NCBI GenBank assembly: GCA_964508025.1
Contig: CAZDSF010000041.1
Coordinates: 1 to 36,029 of the forward strand
DNA from: JAAZNO01 sp964508025
GTDB taxonomy: Bacteria; Chloroflexota; Anaerolineae; B4-G1; SLSP01
Direction: 5' to 3'
DNA length: 36,029 nucleotides
Positions 1-10,600 of the stretch are shown piece by piece. The notes under the pieces were generated by a model. The model did no database searches. It had not been told where the DNA came from and was given only the letters and a program-made list of their open reading frames with translations. A program made the position numbers and the translations under genes. Each line of letters begins with the position of its first letter. Within the stretch, counting starts at the first letter, position 1.

Positions 1-78
1 CCGGCGCAAATTGCCCTCGAAGGGGTTTTGCTCCCCCCCGATACGGTGTTGACGCTCGTGTACGACCACGCCCGATGA
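1..78 (+). CDS. C-terminal tail of an unidentified protein (partial)
   Basis: Frame 1 is open from the first base and encodes 25 residues ending ...LLPPDTVLTLVYDHAR before TGA at 76-78. The mix of hydrophobic and charged residues looks like a real protein end. It converges on the minus-strand gene ending at 123, leaving a 44-base gap, which is a normal arrangement. It is too short to assign a family. It could be chance, since the open stretch is only 78 bases. Confidence 0.4.
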   Translation, partial: PAQIALEGVLLPPDTVLTLVYDHAR

Positions 79-122
79 GAGACCATCCAGAACACGCACA
101 CATCAGAGCTTGGCGCGCCGTC

Positions 123-2159
123 TCAATTGCCACATGCCAACACCTGCAACTCGCGGTACGCGCCCGCGTCGCGCAGTGCGATTCCCAAATACGGCGCCGG
201 ATCGAGAAAGCGGCCTTCGCTAAGCACGAGCGGGAAGCCGCCATTTGGCGTTGCCTGCACCACGCCAAAGCGCACATGATCCCAGCCCGACGCCGGCGAA
301 CTCCCGGCGCTCCCGCTCCACCGTCCCTGGTAGCCCAACAGCTGCCCCCGTTGCACCGGCGCACCCTCAGTTCCCAGCGGGAAGTCCACCGCGACGTAAG
401 AGGTCTTGCCATCAGCGCTCAACAGGTCATCGTAGAAGCTCCACACCTGCATTCCGGGCCGCAGCGGATCCTCATGCAGCACCGCGACCGTGGCCCACCA
501 CTCTGCGCCGCGCATAAGCAGACCATCCGCCACAGCGAAAACCGGAATTTGCCCCTCATTGCCCCGTCCGAAGAAATTCAACGCCACGCCGTCCCATCGC
601 ACCCCCAACTGCGCCTGGCTAGGCAAGCGCCACGGCGCCCCCAGACAGGCTTCTGGCGCGGGAAGGCTGCGCATCGCAGCCCGTGGACGATACACCCGCG
701 TATCCGCGTACTCGGCCACGGGCCGGTACGTCGCCTCGATCGCCGCCAGCATCTCCGCCGTCCATCGTTCGCGGTACACATCGAACGTGGGGAAATAGTG
801 AATCAGCACCGCGCCGAAGTCCCCGTTCTGAATCTGCGCCACGAAATCCGCCTGATCCCACACCCCCGCCCACGCCAGCTGCGTCACCTCAAAGGGCTGG
901 ATGAAGAGAGGTCGCCCCTGCAAGGTGAGCATCCCCATGTATTCATCGGCAATGATCGGCCCCTCGATGCGCGCCACGGTCTCCTCCAGCGCGCGCAACT
1001 CCTCCAGCGCCGCCCAACGTGAGACGGTGCGTGGAATGAAATCTCGCTCCGCAACCTCACGCAGTTGCCCCGCCTGCCAGAACAACGCCAGCAACAGCAG
1101 CGGCGACAGCCAACGCGCCAGTCGCCCTGGCGCCGCCGCGCGCGTCCAGGCCACTGCCATCCCCGCTGCCAGACTCAGGGCCGCGCACAGTTCCAGGAAA
1201 TAGTTCACATTCGAGCCGATCTTGCCAATGGTGAGCGCCGAAAGCGCCCCGCCGATCAGATACGGCGATGCAGCCGCCCACCCTTTGACCCGCGCAGCAG
1301 GCAGCGCGATCAACAGCCCCCCGCCGAGCACCGTGAGCAGCGGCGCCGCATCCCAGAACTGCTCCAAATTCCAACGCAATCGCGCCATACCGAACTCGTT
1401 GACATTGGCGGTGACGATGTTGAAATAGAAGCCGCCCCGCGTCGCAGCATTCAGCGCCAGGAACAGCGCCCCGCCCAGCCCACCGACCAGCGTCGCCAGG
1501 GTGAGGGCGCGGCGCAACCCGGTCTCCGCCCACAGCCAAACGAAAGCCGCGAAGGGCGCCGCCAGCGCATAGGATTGCCGCGTGTACGCCGCCGCCGTGA
1601 GCAACACCGCACCGCCGATCAATGCCGCCCGGCTTTCCGGCGCGCGGATGAGTACATACAGTCCTGCCAGGCTCAACGCCAACGCCAGCAAATCAATGCG
1701 GAGCAAGCCCGACCAATGGACAACAAACGGAAAAGCCCAAAACAGCCCTGCCGCCGCCAACGCCGCGAGCCAATCCCGGCGCAGCTGATAGACGCTTAAG
1801 CCCAAGAAAATCCCAGAAGCCAACGCGCTCAGCGTGGAGAGCAGCCGCCCACCCCAGAAATTCGGCCCGAAGCGCGCCACAAAAGGCGCGACCGCCGCCA
1901 CATACAGCGGCGGGTAATTGGAGATGGTGTACGGCGGCGATGCCAGTGTAGGGCGATAGAGCGGCTCGCCAGCAAGCAGGCGCATAGCCTGATCCACCAG
2001 CGGCGCTTCGCCGTAATCCAGCGGATAGGGAAACATAATTGAGCGCGCTTGCGTATCCGCAAAGCGCCACAACGCCCATCCCAGCGCGAGCAGCAATGCC
2101 AGCGCCGCCAACCGCTCCAGCGCTGCCTGCACCGTCAACCCTTGGAATTTCACCTGCAT
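123..2159 (-). CDS. GT39-like membrane glycosyltransferase with C-terminal degenerate LytM/M23-like domain
   Basis: The protein has 678 residues. The N-terminal ~420 residues are a polytopic membrane region of roughly ten hydrophobic segments. An acidic motif (PLDYGEAPLVDQA) lies in the first external loop, followed by NYPPLY, as in GT39/PMT-like enzymes that move sugars from a polyprenyl-phosphate donor at the membrane. The last ~170 residues resemble a LytM/M23 beta barrel (PVFAVADGLLMRG ... VQRGQLLGYQG ... WDHVRFGV). The usual HxxxD and HLS positions are not recognisable and only one His of the final HxH remains, so peptidase activity is unlikely. The ATG at 2159 is preferred over one at 2249: AAGGA lies about 9 bases upstream, and the extra 30 residues would be encoded by a repeat array. 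The substrate is unknown. The assignment is by fold pattern only. Confidence 0.72.
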   Translation of the reverse strand: MQVKFQGLTVQAALERLAALALLLALGWALWRFADTQARSIMFPYPLDYGEAPLVDQAMRLLAGEPLYRPTLASPPYTISNYPPLYVAAVAPFVARFGPNFWGGRLLSTLSALASGIFLGLSVYQLRRDWLAALAAAGLFWAFPFVVHWSGLLRIDLLALALSLAGLYVLIRAPESRAALIGGAVLLTAAAYTRQSYALAAPFAAFVWLWAETGLRRALTLATLVGGLGGALFLALNAATRGGFYFNIVTANVNEFGMARLRWNLEQFWDAAPLLTVLGGGLLIALPAARVKGWAAASPYLIGGALSALTIGKIGSNVNYFLELCAALSLAAGMAVAWTRAAAPGRLARWLSPLLLLALFWQAGQLREVAERDFIPRTVSRWAALEELRALEETVARIEGPIIADEYMGMLTLQGRPLFIQPFEVTQLAWAGVWDQADFVAQIQNGDFGAVLIHYFPTFDVYRERWTAEMLAAIEATYRPVAEYADTRVYRPRAAMRSLPAPEACLGAPWRLPSQAQLGVRWDGVALNFFGRGNEGQIPVFAVADGLLMRGAEWWATVAVLHEDPLRPGMQVWSFYDDLLSADGKTSYVAVDFPLGTEGAPVQRGQLLGYQGRWSGSAGSSPASGWDHVRFGVVQATPNGGFPLVLSEGRFLDPAPYLGIALRDAGAYRELQVLACGN

Positions 2160-2190
2160 AGCCGCTGTCCTTCTGCCCTCCTCTAAGATA

Positions 2191-2283
2191 GTAACGGGTG
2201 AGCAGTGAGAGGTGAACAGTTTGGACACGCCGAACTGCGTTCTGCTCACTGCTCACGGCTCTCTACGCTCTACGAACTATTTT
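2191..2283. repeat. Inverted pair of 7-base-period arrays
   Basis: In the spacer between the cyclase gene (stop at 2332) and the glycosyltransferase start (2159), bases 2191-2225 divide into five 7-base units of the GTGAGCA type. Bases 2242-2283 divide into six units, beginning with two copies of CTGCTCA, which is the opposite orientation. The 16-base centre (2226-2241) would be the loop of an imperfect hairpin. In the direction of transcription the near array ends about 20 bases before the start codon. A terminator role for the upstream cyclase gene is possible, but there is no T run. Confidence 0.7.
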
Positions 2284-2331
2284 CATCCACGGAGCTGTAC
2301 CGCCGGTTCGGTAACCCGCATTGCATGAGCC

Positions 2332-5300
2332 TCAGCCCTCGAGCTGTACCCGAACACGCGAACCGTCCCACTGAATCTGCGCGACGCTCATCGCATAAGC
2401 CGCCCGCAACTCCCGATGCAGTGTCAGGTTTTCGAGATAGGTCCGCCGATACGGCGTCCCTTCAGGAATCAGCGCGTGTTTGCGCATCATCGTTTCGTAA
2501 GCGCGTTTGAGATATTCGATAGCAGGGGCGTGCGCCCCGCTGGCTTTGAGCGCCAGATGGTGCGTGTAGAGCAATTCCTCTTCAGTCGCCTCAACTGGAC
2601 GCACATAGCCGTAGATTTGATAAGTTTCCAACGCCGCGTGTGAAGCCGCGAGCGCCGCATCCACGTGCTGTTGCCGGCACAGGGGATCAACCTCCAATGC
2701 CGCCAGCTTGAGTTGCGCCTGAGCCACTTTGACGCCTACCACCATCAGGTATTGCTGCGAAAAATGCGAATCCTCCCCAAAGTTCCCCTGCACCCGCTGC
2801 GCCAACTCAAGCGTCATCCGCAGATGGTGCAGATCGCCAATCGCGTTGCACAGCATCATCCACACCAGATTGACGCCCAATTGACCAAAAGTCAGCAGAT
2901 CGCGGTTGGCTTCGTAAGAGATTCCGGGACGTTGCGGGGCCTGTAGCGCCGCCTCAAGCGGGCATTCCGGCTCCAACAGCGCGCGCGCCTCGGCCAACTG
3001 ACCCCGTTCGATATAGATTTGCACCATCCGCAGAATCCGAAATATCGCCGCCTCGGGCGCATCGGCAGAGAGCTCCAACGAGAGCTCCAACGCCGTGAGC
3101 GCAGCCTCGAAATCGCCAAGATAGACGCCCCGAATTTGCCCAATGAACATCAGCGCATAAGACTCTCCGTTGCGGAAGCCGATCTCGCGGCAAAGCTGGA
3201 GTTGGGGTTCGTGGCATTCCTTCAACCGCCGGTAATAATCGCCGCCGTTTTCCATTAACGTACCGAGCAACTGCAGCAGCTCGATCTGCGCCATCTTGTC
3301 GCCTAACTCCTGGCAGATGGGCAGCGCCAGCTCCAGATACTCCATACTGCGTTGGGGATCGCTGATAGCAAAAATCTCACCCACCGCCGTGAGCAAGCTC
3401 ACCTCGAAACGACGGTCGCCCAACTCGCGCGCCAGTTGCACCGCGTTTTCGCCCAACTCCAGCCAGGCGGGATTCCCCAGATTGTAGTAATACCCGGCAT
3501 GAGCCGCCAGCGCCCGCATTTCCCGCTTGCGGTCGCCCAGTTCACGGGCCAGCTGCAACGCCTGCGCTACCAATGGCCCTCCGGCGTGCAGCTCCTCTAC
3601 GGTCTGCCAGCCGCTAACCCCAGGCTGCACCAGCAACGCATCAATGAGAATTGCAGGATGCTGGGGCAAACGCCGCGCAAGCGTCAACATCACCCCCGCC
3701 TCCTCACGAAAGCGCGCTTCGTTTCCCAACAACCGGAAGATCTCGGCCCGTGAGGCATGGACTTCAAACCTGCGCACAAGCAGCCCCTCCAATTCAGTCT
3801 CGGTTTGGGCCGCAGCCTCCAACGCATCAAGCAGCTCCAATGCATGTACGTAATGATTCAACGCCTCCGCGTTGGCGTAGATCTGCCGCGCCTGCCGCGC
3901 CGCCAAGAGCACATACTCGATCTCCCGATCTGGACGCCCCGCCCGGCTGTAATGATACACCAGCAAGCCATAGTATTGTGAGCGCGATTCGGCGCTGAGA
4001 TTGTTCTCGAAGTATTCCGCCACGCGGAGATGATAGAGGCTACGTTGCGAGGTCAGCAGCCCATCATACACAACCTCATACAGCAGCGTCGAACGGAACA
4101 CGTAGGCGATGCCCAAATCGGGAACGCGCCCCTGCTCATAGATCAGCTGCGCCCGCTGAAGCGCCGTCAGATGCTCCTGCACAGAACCGGGAGGACGCTC
4201 GCTGCCCCAGGCCAAATGGACCAACCCTTGCAGCAGCTCCGACCAGAAGACCCGTCCGATAGCGGCTGCCATCTGCAACACCCGCCGCGTAGCCGGCGGC
4301 AGCCCATCAATCCGCGAGCGTAACAAGCTCTGCAAGCTATCCGGCAAATCCAGAGAATCCACATCGCGGGCGGCGCACCAAACGCCATCCGCATCCCGAT
4401 TCAACACGCCCCGATCAATCAACGCGCGGATCAGCTCCTCAATGTAGTAGGGATTGCCCTCCGCGCGATCCAGCAACAACTCGCGTGTAGCTTCAGGCAA
4501 CACCTCAGCCCCAATCAGGCGCTCGATGAACTCGGCGCTCTGCCGGCGCGTCAAAGGCCCTAGCAACATAGAAGTAAGCCGATGCGGGAACTCGGTCTCC
4601 ACAAAATGCCGGAATGCCCACATCGGCGAGGCGCGATCGGGACGGAACATCAGAATCCAGAGAATTGCCGCGCTATCACACAAGGGCAGGCAGTGCTGCA
4701 ACAATGCCAGCGAACTGGCATCGGCCCAGTGCAGGTCGTTGAATACAAACACCACCGGCCCGCGCTGCGCCAGCGCTTCGATGCAAAGATAGACGATGCG
4801 GAAAATTTCCTGCTGCAAACGCACCGCGTCCATCTGCCGCAGCCGTTCCGCAGCAGATGGCTCCACCGGCAAGTCGAGGAGCGTCGCCAGATACAGATAT
4901 GCCTCCCGCGCCTGCTCCGCGAGCAACGCTTCCAGACGGTGGTACAGGCGCGCGCCGGCGACTTCGGACGCCTCATCGGCGCGCATTTCCAGCCAGCGAT
5001 ACAGATAATCTGCCCAGAGCGAATAGGGACGTTCCGAATCATAAGAGCGCCCGTGCCCTCGCAACCAGGTTACTGGACGTTGCAACGGCGCGGCGGCGCC
5101 TTGCGCCTCCGCCAGCAGCGCGTCCTGGCGGGTAACATTCTGCCGGACCCTGGACATAAGGAACGACTTGCCCATACCCCGCTCGCCCATCAACAAAACA
5201 ACCCCACCCCGCTCATTGCGCACGGCAGCGACGCATTCATTGAGCGTCTGAAACTCGACGTCGCGGCCAATCAACGGTACGGCGAGATCACACATCCCCA

Positions 5301-6123
5301 AGCGCGAATGGGCCTCGCTGGCTTCGGGACGAGGTCGCAGGGGACGATACACGGCAATAGGCGCACTCAAGCCCTTCACCATCATCTCGCCAAGAGCCTG
5401 CCATTCGAAATCCGCCTTGGTGAGCGCGTAAGTCGCCGCACTCACCAACACGGTGCCCGGCTCCGCCGCCGACTCCATCCGTGCGGCGACGGTGATCGCT
5501 TCTCCCATCGCCGTATCCTCGCTGTAATGCTGTCGGTTGCCCACACTGGTGACGATCACCTCGCCGGTGTTGATCCCCACCCGCAGCTGTAAATCGCCGC
5601 CGCCGCGCCGCTCCAGTGTGCGCGCGTAACGCTGCAAGGCCGTCTGCATTGCCAACCCTGCCAGGACGGCGCGCTCCGGGTCATCCTCGTGCGCCGTCGC
5701 CGCGCCGAAGAATGCCACCAGCCCATCACCACGGAACTGATTCACCTGCCCGCCAAAACGGTAGATTTCGGTCTCCAACACCTGGAACATCTCATTCATC
5801 AGCGCGACCCAGGTTTCGGTGCCCACCCGCTCGAGCAGATCGGTAGAGCCGCGCACATCCGCAAGGATCACCGTTGCCACACGCCGTTCCCCTTCGAGGC
5901 GCAGCGGCGCCAGCGATGACGGCTGCGCCGCAACCGGCGCAGGGATAGCAGCAACCGTGGCGGGTCGCTCCGACATCAAAGCCGCGCCGCAATACCCACA
6001 GAAACGATGGTCAGGCGCGTTGGCGCATCCACACGCGACGCACACGTGCGTGAGGCAGGTACCACACATCCCACAAAACCGATACGCAGCAGGATTCTCG
6101 AAGTCACAAGCAGGGCATTTCAT
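2332..6123 (-). CDS. Zinc ribbon / class III nucleotide cyclase-like / AAA ATPase / TPR protein (copy 1)
   Basis: The protein has 1263 residues. Two CxxC zinc-ribbon knuckles occupy residues 3-45. A class III cyclase homology domain spans about 75-262. An AAA-type ATPase follows, with Walker A GERGMGKS (313-320) and a Walker B-like VVFVFNDLHWAD. TPR-like helices fill about 700-1250. In the cyclase domain both metal Asp (D89, D133) and the conserved Arg (R215) are present. The usual substrate Lys position is Gln129 and the usual catalytic Asn position is Thr211. The family generally links a nucleotide-cyclase module to a signalling ATPase. Whether this one makes cAMP or cGMP cannot be read from sequence. 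The start at 6123 puts the zinc ribbon at the N terminus; a longer frame to 6264 would cross the hairpin after gdhA. A paralogue lies at 7640-11479. Confidence 0.88.
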   Translation of the reverse strand: MKCPACDFENPAAYRFCGMCGTCLTHVCVACGCANAPDHRFCGYCGAALMSERPATVAAIPAPVAAQPSSLAPLRLEGERRVATVILADVRGSTDLLERVGTETWVALMNEMFQVLETEIYRFGGQVNQFRGDGLVAFFGAATAHEDDPERAVLAGLAMQTALQRYARTLERRGGGDLQLRVGINTGEVIVTSVGNRQHYSEDTAMGEAITVAARMESAAEPGTVLVSAATYALTKADFEWQALGEMMVKGLSAPIAVYRPLRPRPEASEAHSRLGMCDLAVPLIGRDVEFQTLNECVAAVRNERGGVVLLMGERGMGKSFLMSRVRQNVTRQDALLAEAQGAAAPLQRPVTWLRGHGRSYDSERPYSLWADYLYRWLEMRADEASEVAGARLYHRLEALLAEQAREAYLYLATLLDLPVEPSAAERLRQMDAVRLQQEIFRIVYLCIEALAQRGPVVFVFNDLHWADASSLALLQHCLPLCDSAAILWILMFRPDRASPMWAFRHFVETEFPHRLTSMLLGPLTRRQSAEFIERLIGAEVLPEATRELLLDRAEGNPYYIEELIRALIDRGVLNRDADGVWCAARDVDSLDLPDSLQSLLRSRIDGLPPATRRVLQMAAAIGRVFWSELLQGLVHLAWGSERPPGSVQEHLTALQRAQLIYEQGRVPDLGIAYVFRSTLLYEVVYDGLLTSQRSLYHLRVAEYFENNLSAESRSQYYGLLVYHYSRAGRPDREIEYVLLAARQARQIYANAEALNHYVHALELLDALEAAAQTETELEGLLVRRFEVHASRAEIFRLLGNEARFREEAGVMLTLARRLPQHPAILIDALLVQPGVSGWQTVEELHAGGPLVAQALQLARELGDRKREMRALAAHAGYYYNLGNPAWLELGENAVQLARELGDRRFEVSLLTAVGEIFAISDPQRSMEYLELALPICQELGDKMAQIELLQLLGTLMENGGDYYRRLKECHEPQLQLCREIGFRNGESYALMFIGQIRGVYLGDFEAALTALELSLELSADAPEAAIFRILRMVQIYIERGQLAEARALLEPECPLEAALQAPQRPGISYEANRDLLTFGQLGVNLVWMMLCNAIGDLHHLRMTLELAQRVQGNFGEDSHFSQQYLMVVGVKVAQAQLKLAALEVDPLCRQQHVDAALAASHAALETYQIYGYVRPVEATEEELLYTHHLALKASGAHAPAIEYLKRAYETMMRKHALIPEGTPYRRTYLENLTLHRELRAAYAMSVAQIQWDGSRVRVQLEG

Positions 6124-6215
6124 CAGCGCAATCACTCTCTGTGAAGAAAATCGGCGAACTGGTTGGACCCATTGTTTCCAAAATACCAGGTAAGTTAGAA
6201 ACCGCGATTCAAGAA

Positions 6216-6256
6216 GCCATTTCCGCCGCCGCGCCGGGCGCAACGACGGAAATGGC
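6216..6256 (-). terminator. Hairpin just after gdhA
   Basis: GCCATTTCCG (6216-6225) and CGGAAATGGC (6247-6256) form a perfect 10-bp stem with a 21-base GC-rich loop, 16 bases past the gdhA stop. There is no clear T run on the minus strand, so it may be a weak or factor-assisted terminator, or a stabilising 3' hairpin, between gdhA and the downstream cyclase gene. Confidence 0.5.
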
Positions 6257-6272
6257 GCACGCAAGGCCAGGT

Positions 6273-7532
6273 TTAGGGGAAGATGCCGCGCTCTTTGTAC
6301 ACCTTCTCCAAACGCCGCAACGCCACGATGTATGCCGCCGTCCGCCAGTCGGTCCCGTACTCCTTGACGGCATCGCGCACTTTGCGGTAAGCATTCAGCA
6401 TCTTCTTCTGAAGCTTGCCATCTACTTCATCGAGATCCCAGAACTCACTGCGCTTATTCTGCAACCACTCGAAGTAGCTCACCGTGACGCCGCCGGCGTT
6501 TGCCAACACATCCGGCAGCACCACAATCCCGCGCTCCTGCAGAATGTGATCGCCTTCGATGTCCGTCGGGCCGTTGGCGCCTTCCGCCACCATCTTCACA
6601 TTGAGCCATGGGGCCGTCTCCGCCGTGATCTGGTTCTCCAACGCCGCCGGGACGAAGAACTCCGCCTCCGTGCTCAAAAAAGTCTGGTGGTCAATCGCCG
6701 CAGCGTGAGGATAACCGGCAACGCCGCCCTGAGCGCGAACGTAGGTCGCCAGGTCATCAGGATCTATGCCGTCAGCATTGGCGATGGCGCCCGTGTGATC
6801 TTCCACCGCCGCCAGCACCGAGCCATACGGCTTGAGCAGCTTTGCCGTCCACGAGCCGACGTTGCCGAAGCCCTGCACGATGTAGCGCGCCCCGGTCAGC
6901 GGGAAATCGTGATCCGCCGCCCACGCGACAATGGTATAGACCACCCCCTGTCCGGTCGCCTTATCCCGCCCCAGACTGCCGCCCGACTCAATCGGCTTGC
7001 CCGTGACCACATGCACGCAGCGGTTCCGCTCCAGCGGCGGCATCATGGAGAGATAAGTATCCAGAATCCAGGCCATCACCTGCGCGTTGGTATTCACATC
7101 CGGCGCGGGGATATCATACTCCGGGCCGATGTTGCTGCCCAACGCGAAGGTGAAGCGGCGGGTGATGCGCTCCAGCTCCTTGAGCGAGTATTTCGAGGGA
7201 TCAATCTGGATGCCGCCCTTGGCGCCGCCATAAGGCAGCCCCGCAATGGCGCACTTCCAGGTCATCCACGTCGCCAGCGCGCGCACCTCGTCAATATCCA
7301 CCGCCGGATGGAAGCGCAACCCGCCCTTGTAGGGACCGAGCACGCCATTGTGCTGCACCCGGTAGCCGGTGAACATCTGCACGTGTCCGTCATCCATCAC
7401 CACCGGGAAATGCACCACAATCTCGTTCGCCGTCGTCGCCAGAATGCGGCGAATCTCAGGATCCAGCTGCATCAGATCAGCCGCACGGTCGAACTGCACC
7501 TTCACATTCTCGTACACACTAGATTTAGCCAT
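6273..7532 (-). CDS. gdhA: Glutamate dehydrogenase (Glu/Leu/Phe/Val family)
   Basis: This 419-residue protein has the normal length of the hexameric bacterial and archaeal enzyme, which interconverts glutamate and 2-oxoglutarate plus ammonia in the cytoplasm using NAD(P)+. Substrate-site residues are present in PYKGGLRFHP (K69), WKCAIAGLPYGGAKGG (K93, K105) and the catalytic Asp of APDVNT (D145). A Rossmann loop GFGNVG lies at 221-226. The ATG at 7532 follows an excellent AAAGGAGGT ribosome site 5 bases upstream. The gene sits between two paralogous cyclase/ATPase/TPR genes on the same strand. Leu/Val/Phe dehydrogenases share the fold, but the overall match is typical GDH. Cofactor preference cannot be assigned by eye. 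Confidence 0.96.
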   Translation of the reverse strand: MAKSSVYENVKVQFDRAADLMQLDPEIRRILATTANEIVVHFPVVMDDGHVQMFTGYRVQHNGVLGPYKGGLRFHPAVDIDEVRALATWMTWKCAIAGLPYGGAKGGIQIDPSKYSLKELERITRRFTFALGSNIGPEYDIPAPDVNTNAQVMAWILDTYLSMMPPLERNRCVHVVTGKPIESGGSLGRDKATGQGVVYTIVAWAADHDFPLTGARYIVQGFGNVGSWTAKLLKPYGSVLAAVEDHTGAIANADGIDPDDLATYVRAQGGVAGYPHAAAIDHQTFLSTEAEFFVPAALENQITAETAPWLNVKMVAEGANGPTDIEGDHILQERGIVVLPDVLANAGGVTVSYFEWLQNKRSEFWDLDEVDGKLQKKMLNAYRKVRDAVKEYGTDWRTAAYIVALRRLEKVYKERGIFP

Positions 7533-7639
7533 CGAAACCTCCTTTCAAGATAGTTAGCGATACCAAACATAAATCACAAATCAAGAGCCGCCATCCCAGA
7601 GTAAGGCAGGATGCGCCATAGCCTCCATCTCCCATCACC

Positions 7640-10600
7640 CTATCGCCGCGCCGCCTCAGCTTCTCCGGTCCCCAGCTCTGCCGCTCCCGCACTACCCATG
7701 GGCGGCTCAAGCATCAGTTCCGAAGCGTTGGGCAAGGCATCATACGCAGCTGTAATCTCCCGGTGTAAGGCAATAGCTTCCAGATACGTGCGGCTGAAAG
7801 ATGTGCCGGCGGGGATCAGCGCGTGCTTCCGCTGCATCTCCGCAAAGGCCCGGCGCACCAGGTCCTCCGCCTCCGCCACACGATCGTTGGCGCGTAAAGC
7901 CAATCCATGGCGGAACAGAATCTCCTCACTGGTACATTCCACAATCTGCACGAAGCCGAAACTCTCATACAGATCGAAAGCCGCGCCAGAAGCCTTGAGC
8001 GCCTCTTCACGGTGGAATTGACGCGCCTCCTCGGCTACCAGCGGCAGCAGGGTCAAATGCGAAGCCGCAATTTCGCACAACGCCGCCATCTTGTATTGCC
8101 GCGAGACGAGGTTATCAGCTGCCATCCGATACACCCAACCAGCGGCATCCAAAGCCTGCCGCAAATGCGGCTCGTCGCCAATGGCATTGAAAAGGATCGC
8201 CGAGACCAACCCCAGCCCGGCGCGCCCCATCTCCCGAACTTCACGCTCGCCGGCGGGCTGCGCCTGTTCGAGCGTCGCCAACGCCGCCTCGAAGTTCCCC
8301 ATTTCAGTATGATGCTGTACGATGCGCAGCAGCGGATAGACGCGCCCGGTGATGTTCTTCCAAATGCGCAAAGCCTCCTCTTCGAGCGCCAATCCCGCCG
8401 CGTAATCGCCCAGCCACAGCCCGCGGATCTGCCCGCAGACCATCAACGCGCTGCCTTCGGCGTAGCGGTCGCCGATATCGCGGCTGAGCTGTAACCGTTT
8501 TTCCTCGATCTCAGTGAGCAAGCGGTAATAATCTCCCTGGCGTTCCAGAGAGGTTCCCAGAGCGCTCAACAACTTGATCTCGGCAGATTTATCATGCAGC
8601 CCCTGCGCGATGGGCAGCGCCGCCTCCAGGCAAGCCATACTGTGTTCCAGATTATCCGCGCCATAAGCCCCGCCCATGCGCAGCAGAATATTCACCTCTG
8701 CGCGGCGATCCTCCAACCGCCGCGCCAGCTCCAGGGCTTGCTCCCCGGCCCACTGCCAGCCGGGATCGTTGCGCAAGTTAAAGAGATTGGTCAATGCCAT
8801 CAACGCCCGCATCTCGCGGTGGGCATCGCCAAGCTGCCGGGCGCGTTCCAGCGCCTCTTGCGCCAACACCAGCCCCTTGTCGAGCTCATCACGGCCCTGA
8901 ATGCTGCCCACACCCGGCTGTTCCAACAGCGCATCAATCAACAGCTCGGGATCCCGTTGCAGATGATACGCCAGCTCCAGCATGGCCTGCGCATCCGTGC
9001 GCCCCTGATCCAACTCCCCCAGCAAATAGTAGGTCTCGCGCCGCTGATCGAGCACATAGAAGCGCTGTTTCTGTAAAGCATAACGCGCCTCTACATCCGC
9101 CGCCGTGACCTCCAACTCGGTCAGCAATTCCAGCGCGCGGCTGTAATGCTCCACAGCTTCCGCATTGGCATAGACCTGGTGCGCTTGTTCGGCAGCTTTG
9201 AGCGTAAATTCCAACGCCTGCTGCAAGTTCCCGGCTTGCTGATAATGGTAAGCGACCATGCCATAGCGATGGGTTTGCCCCTCGCCGCTTTCCACCAACT
9301 GCGCCAGAGCTTCCGCCGCCTTGAGATGATACGCCATGCGCTGCGTGCTGAGCAGGCTATCGTAAGCCACATCCCGCAACAGCAGGGCGCTGAAAGCGTA
9401 CTCCATTCCCAGATCGGGCACGCGCTGACGTTCCTGAATCAGCTGCGCCCGCTGCAATTCGGTCAGCTGCACCTTCAGCGACACGTCAGCAGCGATCAGC
9501 GCCTGCAGCACCTTCTGCCAGAAGACCGCGCCGATCACAGCCGCAGCCTGCAATACATGCCGGGCATCCGGCGCCAACCGATCCAGCCGCGCCAGCAGGA
9601 GGGTCTGCAAACTCTCTGGCAGGTCCAGCGACGTCACCTGACGGGTCATCTTCCAATCGCCGGTCTCCGCATCCCGCACCAGAATGCCTTGCGCAATCAG
9701 GGCATTTGCCAGCTCATGGAGATAATAGGGATTGCCCTCAGCGCGTTGCAACACCAGCTGGCTCACCTTCTCCGGCAACGTCTTGGCGCCGATCAACCAA
9801 TCCAGCAGTTCCAGGCTTTCCTCATCACTGAGCGGGGGAATGGAAATGTGCGTGAGCCGATGGGGATACTCCGTCAGCACATAATGCCGAAAATCCCACA
9901 CGGGGGAGCTGCGATCCGGGCGGAAAACGACCAACCACAGCAAAGGCAGCGTATCACACAGGGGCAAACATTGCTGGAGCAATTCTAGCGACGTGCTATC
10001 TACCCACTGCACATCCGCGAAGAAGAATACGACCGGGCCGCGTTGCGCCAATGCCGCCGCCCAGGCGCGAATCGTGCGGAAGAACTGCCGTTTGAGGCTC
10101 TCCGCATCCAGATGCCGCACCCGTTCCGCGAATTCCTCTTCCAGCGGCAGAGCCAGCAAAAAGACTGCAAGGAAGGGATAGTAATCGGCAAAGTGCTCGC
10201 CCCAGAGCTGTTGCGCCTGGTCGCGCAACCGGTCACGCAGCGCCTCTTGCGGTTCATCCCGGCGCATACTCAGCCAGTTCTGCACCATATCGCGCCACAT
10301 CGAATAAGGCCAGGATTGGTCATACGAACGACAACGACCCCGCAGCCACAGCGTCTCTGGCAAGGTTGTCGCCGGATCAGACGCAGCCAAATGCGCATCG
10401 CGTTGGCGCGCCTCGGCGCGCAACATCGTCTCGCGGGTCAGATGCTCCCATACCTGTGTCACAAGGAACGACTTGCCCATGCCCTTCTCGCCCGTGACCA
10501 TGGCAATCCCTCCGCGCCCATCATGCAACCCCTGCACACAGCGCAGCAGCTGCTCAAATTCGCGCGCGCGCCCAATCAGCGGCGGGGTCAGGCGATACAG

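Noticed and set aside
6141..7553. Plus-strand open frame of 470 codons opposite gdhA
   Set aside because: The minus strand encodes an unmistakable glutamate dehydrogenase; the plus frame is rich in His/Arg and low-complexity stretches typical of shadows.
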